Source: Erythrophleum ivorense
Taxonomy: Eukaryota > Streptophyta > Magnoliopsida > Fabales > Fabaceae
Length of the DNA stretch: 64,000 bases
Assembly: GCA_026724425.1 (NCBI GenBank)
Contig: JAIUCV010001244.1
Location: 62,001-126,000 of the forward strand
Direction: 5' to 3'
The translations under genes were made by a program, and so were the position numbers. The notes beneath the pieces are model-generated. The model saw only the letters and a list, made by a program, of their open reading frames with translations. It made no database searches and was not told where the DNA came from. This document shows positions 23,576 through 36,055 of this stretch, piece by piece; the stretch's first letter is position 1; every line of letters begins with the position of its first letter.

Positions 23576-24107
23576 TGTAATACCATATTATTTCTAACAT
23601 TAATCCCTCTCTTGCAAGTGGGATTATGCACTTTATTAAAGAAATCTCAAGAAATTGCATTAAAATAATGAATTAAATTGAGTTGCATAGCAGATAAAAT
23701 TTTCATTTTGCGTCTCCAAGACCTCATGAACTCATCAACAATATTATGTCATTATTTCCCATAAATAAAAATCATAAAATTCTAAAAAAATGGCACAAAC
23801 CATGGATCAAGGGCAAAAAACCCTAAAATTTCTTCATTTCCCACAGCTGTACAGTGGCAGATTTCATGGGCAACTTTGAAAAATCATAACTAAATGTAGA
23901 TAAGAACACCATATAAAGTCCTAAATTTTTTCATTGCTAAATGGCAGATTTCATTGCTCTATTTCTCATTCCATGGCTCCTAAATTTTTTCCAATGGTTT
24001 CTCCCATCTTCTAACATCATATAAAGTCCTAAACTAAGGCTAAAACAAATTAAATGGATTAGTTTAGGCGGAGATAAGAACACCAAGGAAGGTTCATGGA
24101 GTTCTTG

Positions 24108-26936
24108 TGTAACACCATCATTTCTAACTCATACCCATCATGCCTTACATGCTTATATGAGGTATGGGAAGAAAATGAGATCTTCCTCATTGGGTTCATA
24201 CACTTCTCACATGGCATCTTGCATGCTTAAAAATTTACTTTAATGTCACATGGACCGTGTGAGCTCATTCCATGCATCCTCATATTTAACTGCACCATTA
24301 CAACTCATTTCAATCCCAAAAACATGCTTGAAACCCATAGAAACTAAAAAGGGATATGAGACATACACATTCATTTTCGGCAAACTTGGCCTCATTTCTG
24401 GGCAAAGTTTGGAAATTCATAACTAAATCCAAAAAAATCAAAAACATGTAATCTTGGTCATTCTAGAAATCTTAGGACGTCTAATTCATGATAAAAATAT
24501 GTGCAAGTCATAACACCCCACACACAGGACGTTTGACACGCAAAATCATCTGGAAGTCGGAGGGGGCTCTGCTACTGTCACAGTTTACTGATATGAACTT
24601 TAAAAATGTATAACTAATTCCACAAAAATCCAATACATGGATACCACTATGGAAAGATGTGGATGTTAACTAGAGAAAAAAAATATCTCCTAATCAGTTC
24701 ATCAAGCCAAACTCCCAGAAATCTATGGAACAGTACCTCGGGTCAGGAAAGATGACTGATTCTGGGCAGGAACTTCAAAATTTCATATCTTCCTCTATAG
24801 ACCTCCAAATGAGATGCTTCCAGTTGCTACAAGTCACTGTGATTGTATAGTTTCTGCCTATAAAATTTCGTAGCCATTGGACTACGTTTGCCCCTTGGAT
24901 GACACAATTTCACATCTGACCAAATGAACAGTGAATATGTAAATTCGAATTTCTGATACCAACTTTGAAAAATCATAGAAAATTCTACAGACCTCCAAAT
25001 GACCTGATATTTAGCTTCCCAAAAAGCTCTAGATCACATGCCAAATTTCAAGGCAAGAAGAAGTCATTTGGTCAGACTTGGACATCATGGGCAAAGTGAC
25101 CTATTTCTTGTGTTCAAAGAGGGCAAATGGGGTCCAACTTTGCTTCTTCTACCTCTAAGGCTCTATGAGCACGTGGGAAAGTATCAATATAGGCTATCAA
25201 ATATGGCTCAAATGGCTAATAACCCATATTTGCGAAACTCACTCGCCCACACCAACATATACACCCATGTGGGCAATACTAAGATCTTGCCATTCATTCC
25301 AAAACTTGCTACATTATGCACTATAAGTTCAATTCTCATATATATACATAAAGTACATCCATTTACAAGTGTTACATCATGTACATCATGTACATCATTA
25401 AATTACATCCCTTAACTACAAAAATGGTGCCAAAATGACTCTTTATAATTTTTCTTCACCGAATCCCCTAGCTTCAAGCTTGGTGGCTCCCATCTCTTGC
25501 CTCACTTGGTCCACCTAGCATGTTTGGATGGTGGAGTGGGGGAGTGAGATTCAAATAATCTTAATAGCTCATCTCTCATTCAAACATACATAAAGCATGC
25601 AAACAAGTCTCACAAATGTATGCATGGGCATATTAGCATGTGAAATCATAAGAATAGCATTTTCAACATTTGAGTAGGTCATACATAACATTCAAAAGCT
25701 TGCCAAGCAAATGGATTAGCCTCACCCATTCACTTGTGGATTTTGGACTTGCCTCACCCATTCTTTAAGAGGTCCTTAGACTCAACCTTACTCTTGGGAG
25801 TCAACCTCACTTTTGGGAGACTCTTTACTTTGTCTTAACTAACTTTAGGGTTCTTGGCTTATCCTCACCATGGTAAAAGGGTTGTTGGCTTTTCCATACT
25901 TAAGCAAAGCAAAGCAATCACATAAAACATCATTGAAGTTCATAAGGCATCATCATCATGCTAGCATACTTTTCATGGTTCAAAACATACATACACACAA
26001 GCAAGACAAAGTAAGCACACATCTATGCATGAGAGAAGGTGGAGAGAGCTACCTTATTGGCTATTCACAAACTTTCCCTTTCAATTTGTCTCTTCCCTTG
26101 TTGGTTTCACAATCACCTCTAGATGGGAGTGCTTCTCTTAAGCCTAACCACATAAGAAGTATGAAATTATTCTCTTAACACTTTATTCATGAAGAGAAAC
26201 TAGAGTTTCTCTCTCTAGAATTCTACTAACTCTCCTTCCTCTCTCAAGCTCTCAAAAAGGAAGGCAAAGAGGAAGAAGTAAGGATATGTGAGTTTTGGTC
26301 TTCTTCAAGAGGGGTTTTTCCACTCTCCCTCTTCTGTACCAAGCTCAAAACCCAACTACTTTCACTAATCAAACCATAGGAAGAGAGGGCAAGGAAAGAA
26401 GATCAAGATCCTAAGAGAAAAGCTATGCAAAACCTTACATTTTCTTGTTCTTCCTTCCTCCTCTAGGCTTCTCTCTTTCTCCTTCGCCCTTTTCTCTGTC
26501 TTAGAGGGAGCTTAAGTCGGTTGGAAGGAGAAGAAATGACTTGGGGCATTTTAATAAGTCAAATCCTCTTTTTTCATGCTTTTTCGGCTTAACCCTCGCT
26601 ATAGCAAGCCATAACCCTCGCTACGGCGAGCTCGTATCAGTCCCAGACCCCTGCCTTCGCTACAGTATGCGCTACGGCGAGCAACGCCCTGGTTTTTGTA
26701 TGGGGTGCCCGCACTCGCTATAGCTAGAAGCATTTTCGCTATAACAAGAAGGCACTCTCGCTATAGTTAGACCATTTCTTGCTATAGCTAGACCATTTCT
26801 CGCTATAGCGAACAGGTACTTTCGCTATAGCTAGGCTGTGGCTAGCAGACTTAGAAAATTTTCAGCCCTTCAAAAATTTTCAGCTTTTCTTCTTTTTTTT
26901 TTCTTTTTCCTCTTCCTTTTTTTTCTGGTTGTTACA
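24108..26936 (-). mobile_element. Solo LTR, family B2, nested in an older LTR
   Basis: Ends are TGTAACACCATC...GGTTGTTACA (2829 bp). The flanks are TCTTG (24103-24107) and TCTTA (26937-26941), a 5-bp duplication with one change. It is a close sister of 17781-20619. On the minus strand: CGCTATAGCG-type cluster (26592-26836), donor-like AAG|GTAGCT (intron start 26052), minisatellite (about 25722-25895), hairpin TGAGATT-caaat-AATCTTA with one mispair (25545-25563) and acceptor-like CTAG|GTGGAC (intron end 25515). The intron-like segment is 538 nt. Confidence 0.9.
26592..26836. repeat. CGCTATAGCG palindrome cluster (second copy)
   Basis: Same repeated core as 20310-20532, with one extra unit (the GCTATAGCTAGACCATTTC unit is doubled near 26775-26805). 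Unit number therefore changes between sister LTRs. Confidence 0.85.
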
Positions 26937-27430
26937 TCTTAATTTTTCTTTCATGGGAGAGCCACTTGGGAGGGTTTTTAGAGATCTTAGGAGCTCAAGG
27001 AAATATTCAAATAGCCAAGGAAACACTCACACAAAATCAAATTTTACAAAACCCTAAAGAACCCTACACTTTTCTATCTTGTTTTCTATTGGTTTTCTTT
27101 GGAATTTCTTGCCATATTCCATCTCTCCATGGCTTAAAATCCTTGTTTCTCTCTTGTTTTTGGATAGAACTTCCCTCCCCCATATGGTTCTGATTTAGGC
27201 CGAAACTCAAAGCAAGAGAAAGCAAAGGGAAGAAACAATTCAAAGCATGAATTACTTTGGATTCCAACTTAGTTTCAAGAGTCTTTCTCCTTGGTTTGCT
27301 TCCCTTTAAGAATTTCAAACTCCCCCTTCAATATTCTAGATTAAAACAGAACCAAATAGCTTAAATAAACCATAGAAAGAAAGCCTAGAAAGAGAGGAGC
27401 AAAGTTGGAAAAAGGAATATGCTAGTTTAT

Positions 27431-28820
27431 ATAATTCACAATTTAGAGGTATAGGATGTGTAATTGCATATAATGAAAAGAAAAAAAACATTTATTACTT
27501 TGTCATATAATAAAGTGAGCAAAGAGACTTTTTATTTATGTTTGATATTAATATAATTACTATAATTAAAATAATATATTTTAAAATTATATACATTAAA
27601 ATAATACATAATTATTGTAATAGATAACCCATTTTCCATTTTTTTCTTTTATCACTTCTATTAAAAGTAGAAAATCATGACTCAAATCAAATCAATATCT
27701 CCATATTTTCCTAATCATATTCCTATGCCAAACTCTTCCTTATATTTTCTCAACCACGCTCCCTAATTCCACTGATATAATAATTAAAAAAAGATATATA
27801 ATAAATAATAAAATATATAATAATAGGAAAAAAAACTATACATAAGACCAAAAAACCAAGGATAGCTTGCAAGCATATGTTGCCCCCTACAATGCCCTCC
27901 TTAACACATCCAACGTCTTTTTTTATGCCTACTTCTTGAACAGCAAGTGCAAGTTAAGAAATATATAGTAGAATCTAAGAATAATATTGGTTCATTGATT
28001 TTGATGTAGTATGCAAACATATCATGTTTAGGAATAGTAAATGGGAAATGGAGTTCGAAGGGGGGACAATCAAATTAGGTAACATTGCTTTTAATTATGC
28101 CTTTAAAGTGGTTTGTTTAATATCCTCATCTTTTGTTCTTCCACTTAAATGATTGACTTTTACACTTTAGTCAGACTATACTTTTTACTTGTACTAAAGT
28201 TTGATTTTCCAATTTTCTAGTATTTACTTCATCATACACAGCATACAATACAGATAGCTATATGTTGTTAAATGTCAATTTAAAGTGGTTTCCTTAATGT
28301 CCTTATCTTTTGTTCCTCCATAATTATTGATTTTAATATGGACCTTTTGAACATCACTCAATGTATAAGCATTTTGCAAAAGTGATCATCATATTTATGA
28401 AGCTAAAAAAGGTCAGCATATTAAATAGATATATCCCCTCCATGAAGGGAAAAAATGTAGTTAAGCTCAAAGAGATTAGCATATTGAACAAATATGTCCT
28501 CTTCATGAAAACAACTAGTTTTATATGTAATGCTTACTTAAAATAATATACGATTTTATTCTTTAGCTAATTTGTCAAGTTATTTATCCAAGTTCAATTC
28601 ATGTAGTAAAATCTTGATAACTTAATTTTTTTTTACTTTTATATGAAAGATGAATGGGGAGATGCCCTTCCTGATTGCATTGATGTCTCTTAAAGATGGA
28701 AAGAAGATATGAGGATGTCAAGTAGTTATCGGGTCCCTTAAATTTAGTGAAAGTATCATTATTTTTTATTTCAATTTTTCATTAGTGTGACTTGTAAATA
28801 GAAAGGATCTAGCCTTACCC
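27431..28820. other. AT-rich DNA with two small local duplications
   Basis: No gene recognised. A TTTAAAGTGGTTT...TTTTGTTC stretch occurs at about 28101-28149 and again at 28275-28320. Separately, a unit of about 64 bp containing TCAGCATATTAAATAGATAT is tandemly repeated in diverged form (28400-28462 and 28463-28511). Confidence 0.5.
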
Positions 28821-29707
28821 TATAACACCATATTCATTTAGGCTATCTCATATCATTTCTAGGCTTCCTTCCATGAATAACACACGATTTTCAAGGAAAA
28901 GCCAATAACAAAATTCAATTAAATTACATTACGTCAAGGATAAATTTTTCATTTTGTATCCCGTGGACCATATGAAGTCATTAATCTCATTCTTATATTT
29001 AAATATACAAATACAACTCAGAACTATCTCAAAAAGTGGCCAAGAACTCGAGCTAAAGGAGTATATATGTGAAAATAGCAAGTGCAACCTTGGGTTGGTA
29101 TTTTAGTTTTCTATCATGAACTTTGAAAAATCATAACTAATTTTAGAAAAAATCAAAATCAAGCAAACTATGCCATTCTAGAAAGCTACAGATGTCTACT
29201 TTATGATAAAAATAAATCCAGACCACAACAGAGACATCTAGCTACTAGAAATTGATAGAATAGTAACCAAGGGCGCCTGTCGTTATTGGTACTATCACTA
29301 AACTTCAAAAATTCATATCTCCCTTCTTAGACATCCAATTGGGTGATTTTAGTGGCCATAGAAAGCTTATCATGTTTAGTTTATACTTGTAAAATTTTAT
29401 GAGTATTAGATACCATTTGGCTCTTGAATGATACAGCAGAAGAAATTGACTATATAAATAGTACTTATACCAAAGTAGCAGAAAAATAGCAACTTTGAAA
29501 AATCATAATTAATTTCATAAAGTTCCAAATAATCTAGTATTTAGCTTCCCAAAAAGCTCTAGATAAGATCTATATACATGCCAAATTTCATGAGCAAATT
29601 CATTCATTTGGTCAGATCTTGATATTGGGTTCCAAAATGGTCAATTCAGTGCCTTTTAAGGGTCTCAAATGGTTCACATTAGCTTCCAAGACACTCATGG
29701 CCACTTA

Positions 29708-32700
29708 TGTAACGCCCGGGTACATTGTACAATCATTAGAACAGGCCGGTTTGAAAAGCAAGTCCCCTAAAATGAGTGATTTAAGGTCAAATAAAATTTA
29801 GATAAAATTTTAAATAATAAAAAACGAGGATTTAAGCCTTGAGTTGCCTAGAAATCAGGGTTAGAGTGATTCAAAAAATTTGTCGAAAGGCCAGTGGCAT
29901 TTTTGTAAATAAGTATAATTTTGGAAAAACACCTAGGAGGGCTTTTTAAATGAAAATTTTGAGTTGCCCAGGGTTCTCAGAGGCCCCAAAAATCATGGGA
30001 AGCCTCGGGACCGGTAAAGCCTCTCCGATGTACTCTTTTCTAACGTTAGTTGACCCAAACTTTGACTGATTCGTTCAGGAAGGTTTTAGCTCCGATTTGA
30101 GTGATTCTAAAGGCATTTTATTAAATTAGGAATCTAAATTTTATGATGGAAAATATGGTTCTAAAAGAGGAGCTAAAACAAAGCCAAACTGGAAATGCAA
30201 TTATGGAAGGATAAAAATGGAAACAAATTGCACAAAGGAAGCTTCCAAACTCTCTTTTTTAAGTCACGTTCAGCCTCCCCCTCTCTAAACCAACTTTCTT
30301 CTACTCAAATCTTAGAAAAGGAGTTGTTGTCTTAGGCACACAAAGAGAGGGAATTTTGGAGGAAGAAAAGCCAAGGAAAGGTGAGAAAGTGTAAGGTTTT
30401 CATGCTCCTTCCTCTTGAAACTTCATCTTCCCCTTCTTGCTTCATCTTTCCATGGTTTTGATGCAATTTTTGGTGCTAATTTGGGTCTAGATATGAGGAG
30501 AGAAATTCAAAATTTAAGGAAGAGAAAGAGGGAAGAGGAAGGGCTCTTGAAGGAAGCTTGATTGCAAGATAGTTTCTCTCCCTTTGTTGCTTCTTTTTCT
30601 CCTTCTCCTCTTTCATGGTGGGATGTCTCAAACAGAACCATGAAGAGGGAAGAGTTTCTGTTTTATAATCCAAAAGAATCCATCAAACTAAGTCATGGGA
30701 AGATGGATTATACCAAAGAAATACATGAAAAACTAGTAAAACTCAAGTTAGAAAAGTGTAGGGTGCTTAAACATAGTTTAAAATTTGGGTTGATTCAAGA
30801 CTTTTCCATCATATGTGAGTGTTTGTTTGAGTTTTTAAGACTCCTAGGGAGCCTCCCAAGTGCCCCATCCATTAAGAAAAAAATTCCAAACTCCATGGGT
30901 CTTTAATGAAAGCATAACTAGGTCAAGACCCTTAGAGATAGCTAGGGGATGTTTTAAATAGTTCTAAGGTTAATTTGGGACTTTATATGATAAAAGAAGA
31001 TAGGAAAAACCCTTAGAAAAAATTTAGAAGCCTTAGGTTGGGAGATGAGGCAATGGCTTCCATAATGTAACCTTATGAAGCAACATGGACCTAGGTTTGT
31101 GAAAGTGAGTGTGTGATGGCTTCAAGGACCTTAAATGAGGTCAAGAGGTCTAAATATGATAAGAGAATGGAACCAAGAATGTTAATTATGGTAGTTGCTT
31201 CATTAGGTCCTTAATGGAACCATATTGTGACAAATAGAACAAAGTGTAGTCTTAAGAGTGAGTTGGATGTCATAACTTGTTCCAGGAGTATAATTAAGTG
31301 TTGTTTATTGTGAATAGGCCAAGGAAATCTAACCCCACTGCCTTGTGTTTGTGAAACCAAAAAGGAGAAGAAACAAGCAAAGTAAAGCTTGAATTTGCAC
31401 CAAGGTAGCTCTTCACCTTTTCTTGTTGCATATGTGTCATTGTGTGCTTGTATGTATGTTTATATGTTTGAGATATGCCACTTGATGCTATGTTGCTATT
31501 TTGGTACCAATATGCTTTCTTGAATGTCTTTGAATGGTGGAAATGGCTCACAAGGGTGAGGTAGTGCCAAAAGTCCCTTAATGTGGGTGAGGAGATGCCA
31601 AAAGTCTCATGGCATGGGTGAGACAAGGCCAAAAGTCCCTTGGATGGGTGAGGCTAAATCAAAAGTCCTAAGAACCAAGAGTGAGACAATCGAAAAGTCC
31701 TAGAAATGGGGTGAGGACAAACCAAAAGCCCCTAGAGCTCATTCTTATTCTTGACATGTGTTTATGACATAAAAATGTGGAAATTGAATGCTTCATCGAT
31801 TGAGTAGTTGCATACTTGTACCTTTGACATGTTGTATACCTTGAAAATATGCTTGAATAGGTGTATGAGCTATTGAGATTTAATGAATCTCACTCCCTCC
31901 TTTCTCTCATCTCATATGATCTAGGTGGAGTTCAAGATCCAAAGGATGGAAGCTAAGGAGCTTAAATCTCCATCTCTTAGCAAATCTTTTCATTTTTGAT
32001 GTACTATGATATCTAGAATGTCAAAGTAGATATGTAAATGTTATTTTTGAGTCATGATACTTTGAACAAGTATAAAACTATATAAAGTTAGTGTATATAT
32101 CAAGAATAGAGTTTAATAAATAGAATTGTGTATTTTGACCACTTGGGAGTCCACTTGTGTATGTATGTTTATGGAAGTGGTATGGTGAATTTGAGTTGCA
32201 TGAAGGTTTAGGCCTTATGAGGGACTTATTTATGTTATATTTATGCTTTCTAAGTTGCTCAAATGTGTGTGAAACAATGGATGGCTCATTTGAACTAAAT
32301 TTGCCTCTTGTTGGGACCAAAATTGCCATATTCTTGAGCTATGACAAAGTCTGACCAAATGACCTCTTCTTGATTTGAAATTTTTCATGCAAGTAGATCT
32401 TGTCTAAATATTTTTGAAAAGCTAAAGATCAGGTCATTTGGAGTCTGTGGAATTTTCTATGATTTTTCAAAATTGGTATCAGAATTTCAGATTTGCACCA
32501 GTACTGTTCATTTAGTCAGTTGTGAAATTGTGTCATCCGAGGGGTAAACGTGGTCCAATGGCTACAAAATTTTATAGACAGAAATTAGGAATTCATAGTG
32601 ACTTGTAGCAACTGGAATCACCTCATTTGGAGTCTGAGCTGAGAGATATAAATTTTTGAATTTCTAGAACAACAACAGTAGCGCAGCATGACCTGAGTCA

Positions 32701-33522
32701 CTGTTCCATTGAATTTCGGTAGCTAAACGTGCTTGCTCTGGTTTGATTCTATTTTTACCATAAACTTAACATTCATATATTTCCAAATTTCTATCATTTG
32801 CATGAATTAGATTTTTGTGAAAGTAATTGGACATTTTTGAAGTTTATAGCAGACACTGTATCAGTACCAGTAGCTGTCCGAACCTTTGTCCCTTTTCGCA
32901 TGTCAAACACTTTCTATGTTATGTTTCATGGCCTTGACATATTTTGGGCATAAATTAGACATGGTTATTTTTCCATAATGGCCAAAAATTCATGATTTTA
33001 ATTTTTTTAGAATTAGTTATGAATTTTGAAACTTCATATTAGTAAATTGAACTAGTGGCCTAGACAGCAACGACCTCAGTGGATTTTTGAATGTCAAATG
33101 TTCTCCTCTTAATGATTCATAAGTTGGAATTATTTTTACCATGGGGTAGACATCTAGAGCTTTATGAAATGGTAAACTTTTTTGGGTTTCAATATTTTTG
33201 GATTTAGTTATGAATTTCTGAAGTTGTGATAGAAAAACTGAAATTCAGGCCGAAAATAATAGTGTGAGTTTGATGCTCCCCTTTGAATTCCATGAGTTGT
33301 GAGCCAATTTTGGTGATGCAAATGAGTTTTATTTATGTAATTAAATATGAGAATGTGATGTATGAGCTCATATGGTCCGTGTGACACTGAATGGAATTTT
33401 CATAGGCGACGTAACGCAAAATAAGGCATTATTTTAATGCCATTTTTCCATTCCCTTTTGTGCAATTCATCATGTGAGACTTAGAAATAATAGGAACTAA
33501 GCTAGAAATATATGGTGTTATA
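29708..33522 (+). mobile_element. Solo LTR, family B', plus orientation
   Basis: Ends are TGTAACGCCCGGG...ATATGGTGTTATA (3815 bp). The flanks are ACTTA (29703-29707) and ACTTG (33523-33527), a 5-bp duplication with one change. Removing it restores GAGCACATGGAAAAGC continuity with sister LTRs (compare 18855). Plus-strand features are donor-like CAAG|GTAGCTC (intron start 31405), minisatellite (31553-31735), perfect hairpin TGAGATT-taatg-AATCTCA (31874-31892) and acceptor-like CTAG|GTGGAG (intron end 31924). The intron-like segment is 520 nt. Open frames in it (30562-30906 plus, 31294-31632 minus) do not resemble any protein and are LTR sequence. Confidence 0.9.
31553..31735 (+). repeat. LTR minisatellite, GGGTGAG...CCAAAAGTCC units
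   Basis: Six imperfect units of about 32-38 bp, each with GGTGAGR, a short spacer and CCAAAAGTC or a close variant. It lies inside the intron-like segment of the LTR. Confidence 0.8.
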
Positions 33523-35563
33523 ACTTGAGCACATGGAAAAGCACCAAAATGGTCTACTAAACATGTCTCAAAGGTGAACAAATCTAGATTTCACAAACTC
33601 ACACTTTCATCCCAAGGTATACACAAGAACACATATGCTTCATCTTGCCATTCAATGCCTAAAAGTTGATATATCATACATATGGCATTCAATCTCATAC
33701 ATACACAATATATTCATATATTTACAAGTGCTCATGAGTTCATACATCATATACAATATTGACTTATATCATATGCCACTCATATGGCTACAATTGGACA
33801 TTTTCACACACTTGGTTGTCAATCTCCTTCCTTTATACTTGGTGGCTTCTATTTCTTGGCTCACTTGGTCCACCTAATCATGTTAGACAATGAGGAGGAA
33901 GGGATGAGATTTTAGAAATTCCAATAGCTCTTCTCCCTTTCAACCATACATAAAGAATGCAAATTCATATCAAAAAATGCATGTATGGCTATCATGGAAT
34001 ATGTAATCATTAATGGAACATTTTTAGCATTCAAGAAATCATACAAAACATGCATAAACTTGCCAAGCAAGTTATTTAGTCTCACCCATTCTCTTTAGGA
34101 ATTTTGGACTTACCTTACCCATTTTCTTAAAGGCTTTTTAACTAAGCCTTATTCTTGGGAGACTCTTGGCTTTGTCTCAAATATTCGTAAGGATTTTTGG
34201 CTCATCCTTACCCTTGCTAGAGGGTTCTTGGCTTTACCACACTCAAGCAAAATAAAGCAAGGTCATAAAATATCATTTGAATGCATAACATAATATCATG
34301 GTACCATGGCATATAAACACATGTTAAAACATATTTTATGGCTCATAACATACATACACACATTCAAAGACAAGATAAACATTCACTAATGCATGAGAGA
34401 AAGAAGAGAGAGCTACCTTTATTACAAATGCATACATTTCTTCTCGAATTTGGTTCCTCTTCCTCGGTCACACACACACAAGAAGGTGGAACTTGGTTTC
34501 TTTAGCCTAGACACATAATATGGAAGCCAATTACACTCTTGGAACAATTTATAAAGCCACACACTCATTAGAAAAGCTAGCTTGCTTTTAAGGTTCATTT
34601 ATGGTTCCATAATGTACCTAATGAAGCAACCTTATGAAAACATGATCTTGGCTCCATTCTTTCCATTAATCTAAGGTTCTTGACTCCTTTTAAGCCTCTT
34701 GGAGTCATCACACAATTAATTCTAGGAGCCTAGCTAGGTTTTACTTTTTTAAGCCATAATATGAAACTTATGATACCATCTCATTATTCATGGCTTCTAA
34801 AATTTTTCCAAGGCTTCCTCTCATCCTCTCCCACCATATATGACTCAAAATAAAGTTTGGAATAAATTGAAACTACCCTTCGGTGCTCCATCTATCCTAG
34901 GCCATGGCTATGAACCAAGTGAACATTAAGTGTGTTTACTTTGTTTTCTTGATGGGAGATGCAGGTGAGAAGCTTCTTAGGGATCTCTTGAGCTTATTCA
35001 AATACTCATTTAGGCCTAGAAACTCTTGAATCAAAATAGAATTTTAAAGGAACACTTGAAACCCTAACTTTTCTATCTTGAAATCTAATGGTTATTTTAT
35101 TGTTTCTTTTGCATATTGTTGTTCTTCTCCCTCATTTTCCTAAGATTCACTCTTGTTTTGGCTAGAAATTTAACTCCTTAGGGTTGGTCTCATATGGGTT
35201 GAAATATGCAAGAGGAAGAACAAGAAACATCAAGCTCGAAGCATGGCAAAATACCTTGATTTCTTGGTTTTCTTGGCTTGATCTTCACTTTGGTTGGCTT
35301 CTTCTCTCCAAACTCGAAAATTCCCTCCTTGGTCTGACCTCAAAACAGACCCAAAATCTTTAATAAAACCATACGAAAGAAGGGAAGATGGAGGAGGAGG
35401 AGTTTGCTAAAGAGAAACCAAGAAAATCCATGAAAAATTATACCTTTTCCTTGCTTTTTCTCTTCCCTTTCTCCTCTCCCTTGTGTGCCTCACTCCCTTG
35501 CTTCTTTCTTTAATTTATTGCAGAAATAAAATGAGCTAAGTGAAGGGAAGAGTGGGGTGTGGT

Positions 35564-35575
35564 CATATATATAGC
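35564..35575 (-). promoter_or_regulatory. Probable TATA box of family-B LTR
   Basis: The minus strand reads GCTATATATATG, about 560 bp from the true 5' end of the LTR after removing the nested copy. This is the same relative position as in the copy at 36056-39773. It would start the retroelement transcript. Inferred from sequence and position only. Confidence 0.5.
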
Positions 35576-36055
35576 TAGAGTTCAAGACTTATTTCCAAAA
35601 ATTTAAATTTTGTCCTTTAATCTTAGTATTTTCATTTCTAGTTCATTTTAAATCCTTTTAAGAATCATATTTTCTATCATAAAATTTAGGTCCTCAATCT
35701 TATAAATTGCTTTTGGAATCACTCAAATCTGAACTAAAACTTTCTCGAACGAAAGGGTCAAAGTTCAAGTCAACTGATGTTAGAAAACGTACATTGGAGG
35801 GATTTTAATTGTCCTGGGGCTTCCTATAGTTTTTTAAGGCCTCTGAGAATTCCAGAGAACTCAAATTTCCCATTTAAAAAGCACTCCTATGAGAATTCCA
35901 AAATTTTTCCCAAAATTACAGAAATGTTATTACGTTACGTAGCTATTTCGTTAACTTTCATTTGGTTATTTTAGCCTCTATTTCAGGGTATCTTTGGCCT
36001 CCTAATTTCATTACTTAATATCTAGATCATCATTCTAATTTTTCTAGACCTTAAT

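Larger units (their letters stand above)
23576..27430 (-). mobile_element. Old family-B LTR, split by the solo LTR at 24108-26936
   Basis: The left end TGTAATACCATATTATTTC at 23576 is a diverged form of the family-B terminus. The two outer pieces (23576-24107 and 26937-27430) join across the nested LTR to give a stretch that matches, on the opposite strand, 49780-49850 and 63420-63480. 26937-27320 closely matches 49437-49810 in reverse complement, so the two LTRs belong to the same subfamily. Part of the expected left half is deleted or rearranged (23700-23960). The right end lacks the expected CGTTACA and is placed only approximately. Confidence 0.65.

Noticed and set aside
27064..27318. Open frame of 84 codons (minus) nearly identical in protein to 49437-49700 (plus, 87 codons), suggesting a conserved small protein.
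   Set aside because: Both lie in copies of the same LTR subfamily, so the match follows from DNA similarity. The corresponding region in other LTRs (around 30560 and 63140) does not keep this frame.
30562..30906. Open frame of 114 codons (plus).
   Set aside because: Lies wholly within the solo LTR 29708-33522, has no recognisable domain and is not kept in sister copies.
31294..31632. Open frame of 112 codons (minus).
   Set aside because: Antisense across the donor-like site and minisatellite of an LTR; repetitive content explains the open frame.
31553..31735. Regularly spaced repeats that might suggest a CRISPR array.
   Set aside because: Units are imperfect and contiguous, without unique spacers, and the setting is a plant LTR. 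It is a minisatellite.
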